In this document: piece by piece, positions 30,341-31,283 of the stretch
Position numbering within the stretch: position 1 is the first letter of the stretch
How the letters are laid out: the number at the start of each line of letters is the position of its first letter
Origin: an uncultured Flavobacteriales bacterium
Lineage (GTDB): Bacteria > Bacteroidota > Bacteroidia > Palsa-965
Length of the DNA: 31,283 nucleotides
NCBI GenBank assembly: GCA_946478675.1
Contig: CAMLEF010000009.1
Span: 1-31,283 of the forward strand
Direction of reading: 5' to 3'
The notes under the pieces: model-generated
The model's database searches: none
Seen by the model: the letters and a program-made list of their open reading frames with translations, nothing else
What the model was told of the DNA's origin: nothing
Translations under genes and position numbers: made by a program

Positions 30341-31283
30341 TTACGCTTCCCGCTCCCGCGCCCCCGCCGGCAACACAATCTTCTTCATCCGCACCCCGTC
30401 CTTCTTCAGATAACCGCGCACCAGCTGGTCCGCATCCGGGTAATACGTCGCGCGCTTCACCATGTAGCGCATATCTTCCGGCGAAGAAACCGCATCGCTT
30501 TGATCGAAGTAACCATAACCCGCGTAACGACCGCGCTCAAAAAGCAAAATCGCATGCTCCTCTTCGTGACGGCCTTTGTCGAGCAGCACATAATGCTCAT
30601 CAGGCTCATCAAACTCGTCGAGAATTTTTTTCACACGCTCATTATACGTTTCAATCTCTTCCGCGCCCTCGCACAAGCCGTGACACTTCTTGATGTGCCG
30701 GTGAAAGCAAGCATCACCCGTCGGGTTCAGCCCGCAATAATTCTGGCAAAGCGTCTGCTCCTCCATCCATTCATTCAGCCGTTCGCGCGCCGTCAGGTAA
30801 TTCGTGAACGACACCAGCGGCCGCTGCGATTCTTCATAAGGAACGATCGCAAGATTGAACACGCCTTTTTCGTCTTTGAAAAAATCGATCGAATGCGTGA
30901 AGGCGTCGCGTTTCCGGGCGCGGTTGAATTTCGGCTTGTGCTTCTTGATCTCTTCCGACTCGAGCAGCAACGCAATCAGCTCGCTGCCGGTCTTCACAAA
31001 ATCAACATCCATCAGCTCGTACAGCATCTTGTACTTGCGCGGATCTTTATTCGCAAAATGCTGGATCGCGCGGCTGCGCATGTTCGTGCTTTTACCAATG
31101 TAAATGATCCGCTTCTCCTTGTCGAGGAAATAATAAACGCCCGTTTCTTCCGGCAGTTTTTTCAGGATATACAGCTTGATCTTGTCGACCTTCGACGTGT
31201 TCAGCTCCGCAATATCCTGGTTGCGGTACGTCGGGTGGTTCGCGCGTTGCTGAAGGAGAAGATCGAAAAGTTTCGCCGTCGCT
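30341..31283 (-). CDS. Exonuclease/GIY-YIG nuclease fusion, C-terminal part (runs off right edge)
   Basis: The frame continues past the Met at 31081 to the window edge, giving at least 313 residues. The part beyond 31081 reads ATAKLFDLLLQQR, like the last helix of a DnaQ-type 3'-5' exonuclease. It is followed by HPTYRNQDIAEL, a linker, and a GIY-YIG endonuclease domain (LPEETGVYYFLDKEKR, IIYIGKSTNMRSR). The remaining ~200 residues carry CGLNPTGDACFHRHIKKCHGLC, a Cys/His cluster usual in UvrC/Cho-like proteins. This matches the Bacteroidota exonuclease-UvrC-like fusion thought to act in DNA repair; the exonuclease catalytic residues lie outside the window. The Met at 31081 is internal and must not be used as the start. 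Confidence 0.9.
   Translation of the reverse strand, partial: ATAKLFDLLLQQRANHPTYRNQDIAELNTSKVDKIKLYILKKLPEETGVYYFLDKEKRIIYIGKSTNMRSRAIQHFANKDPRKYKMLYELMDVDFVKTGSELIALLLESEEIKKHKPKFNRARKRDAFTHSIDFFKDEKGVFNLAIVPYEESQRPLVSFTNYLTARERLNEWMEEQTLCQNYCGLNPTGDACFHRHIKKCHGLCEGAEEIETYNERVKKILDEFDEPDEHYVLLDKGRHEEEHAILLFERGRYAGYGYFDQSDAVSSPEDMRYMVKRATYYPDADQLVRGYLKKDGVRMKKIVLPAGAREREA

Overview
The window looks like a chromosomal segment from a moderately GC-rich member of the Bacteroidota, probably a Chitinophagales/Sphingobacteriales-like or environmental lineage. Three things point there: two secreted proteins end in the type B gliding/type IX secretion C-terminal domain; several genes have a TAnnTTTG -7 promoter box; and the gene content (Reg_prop/Y_Y_Y sensor, DUF6438, DUF72, DUF1987, DnaQ-type/GIY-YIG fusion) is typical of the phylum. 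I see no rRNA, tRNA, CRISPR array, transposase or phage gene. The species assignment is inference.

Layout, left to right. (1) 1-282: start of a secreted protein running off the left edge. (2) 443-3703, minus strand: a three-gene operon of a YfiR-like periplasmic protein, a TPR protein and a membrane HAMP-SpoIIE (PP2C) phosphatase. (3) 3885-4403: an NlpC/P60 lipoprotein. (4) 4640-13055, minus: a run of three closely spaced genes. A 1993-residue repeat adhesin and a 548-residue SprB/PKD protein, both with T9SS type B tails, are followed by an AT-rich gene of foreign appearance. (5) 13233-17350: a GNAT/FemAB-like protein, ATP-dependent phosphofructokinase and a THUMP RNA methyltransferase. Between the last two sits an oppositely oriented four-helix-bundle gene enclosed by a 36-bp inverted repeat. 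(6) 17531-22464: an outer-membrane-like protein, a nucleoid-associated protein, a ZIP transporter overlapping or abutting a methyltransferase, and a MORN-repeat protein. (7) 22601-28372, plus: a 1112-residue beta-propeller sensor/SpoIIE phosphatase, a lipoprotein, then a SiaB-like kinase and a SiaC-like phosphoprotein. (8) 28441-31283: a DUF6438 protein, a DUF72 protein and the C-terminal part of an exonuclease/GIY-YIG nuclease.

How the genes may work together: the two SpoIIE phosphatases, the SiaB-like kinase and SiaC (DUF1987, with Thr68 in the phospho-site context) supply all the phospho-switch parts of a SiaA-SiaB-SiaC partner-switching pathway, with two alternative sensory inputs. One phosphatase is encoded with a YfiR-like protein, so periplasmic YfiR-type sensing may here be wired to a phosphatase rather than to a diguanylate cyclase.

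The most unusual DNA-level feature is that most of the longer intergenic gaps contain arrays of short degenerate 'words' (ATTCGG, GCCGATATGCC, AGCATATT, TTGGTT, GGAGACACAGAG and others), usually as imperfect inverted repeats. One pair encloses the four-helix-bundle gene with 35/36 matching positions, a cassette-like arrangement worth testing. Several genes also have a TAnnTTTG-type box ending only 4-5 nt before the start codon, suggesting leaderless transcripts.
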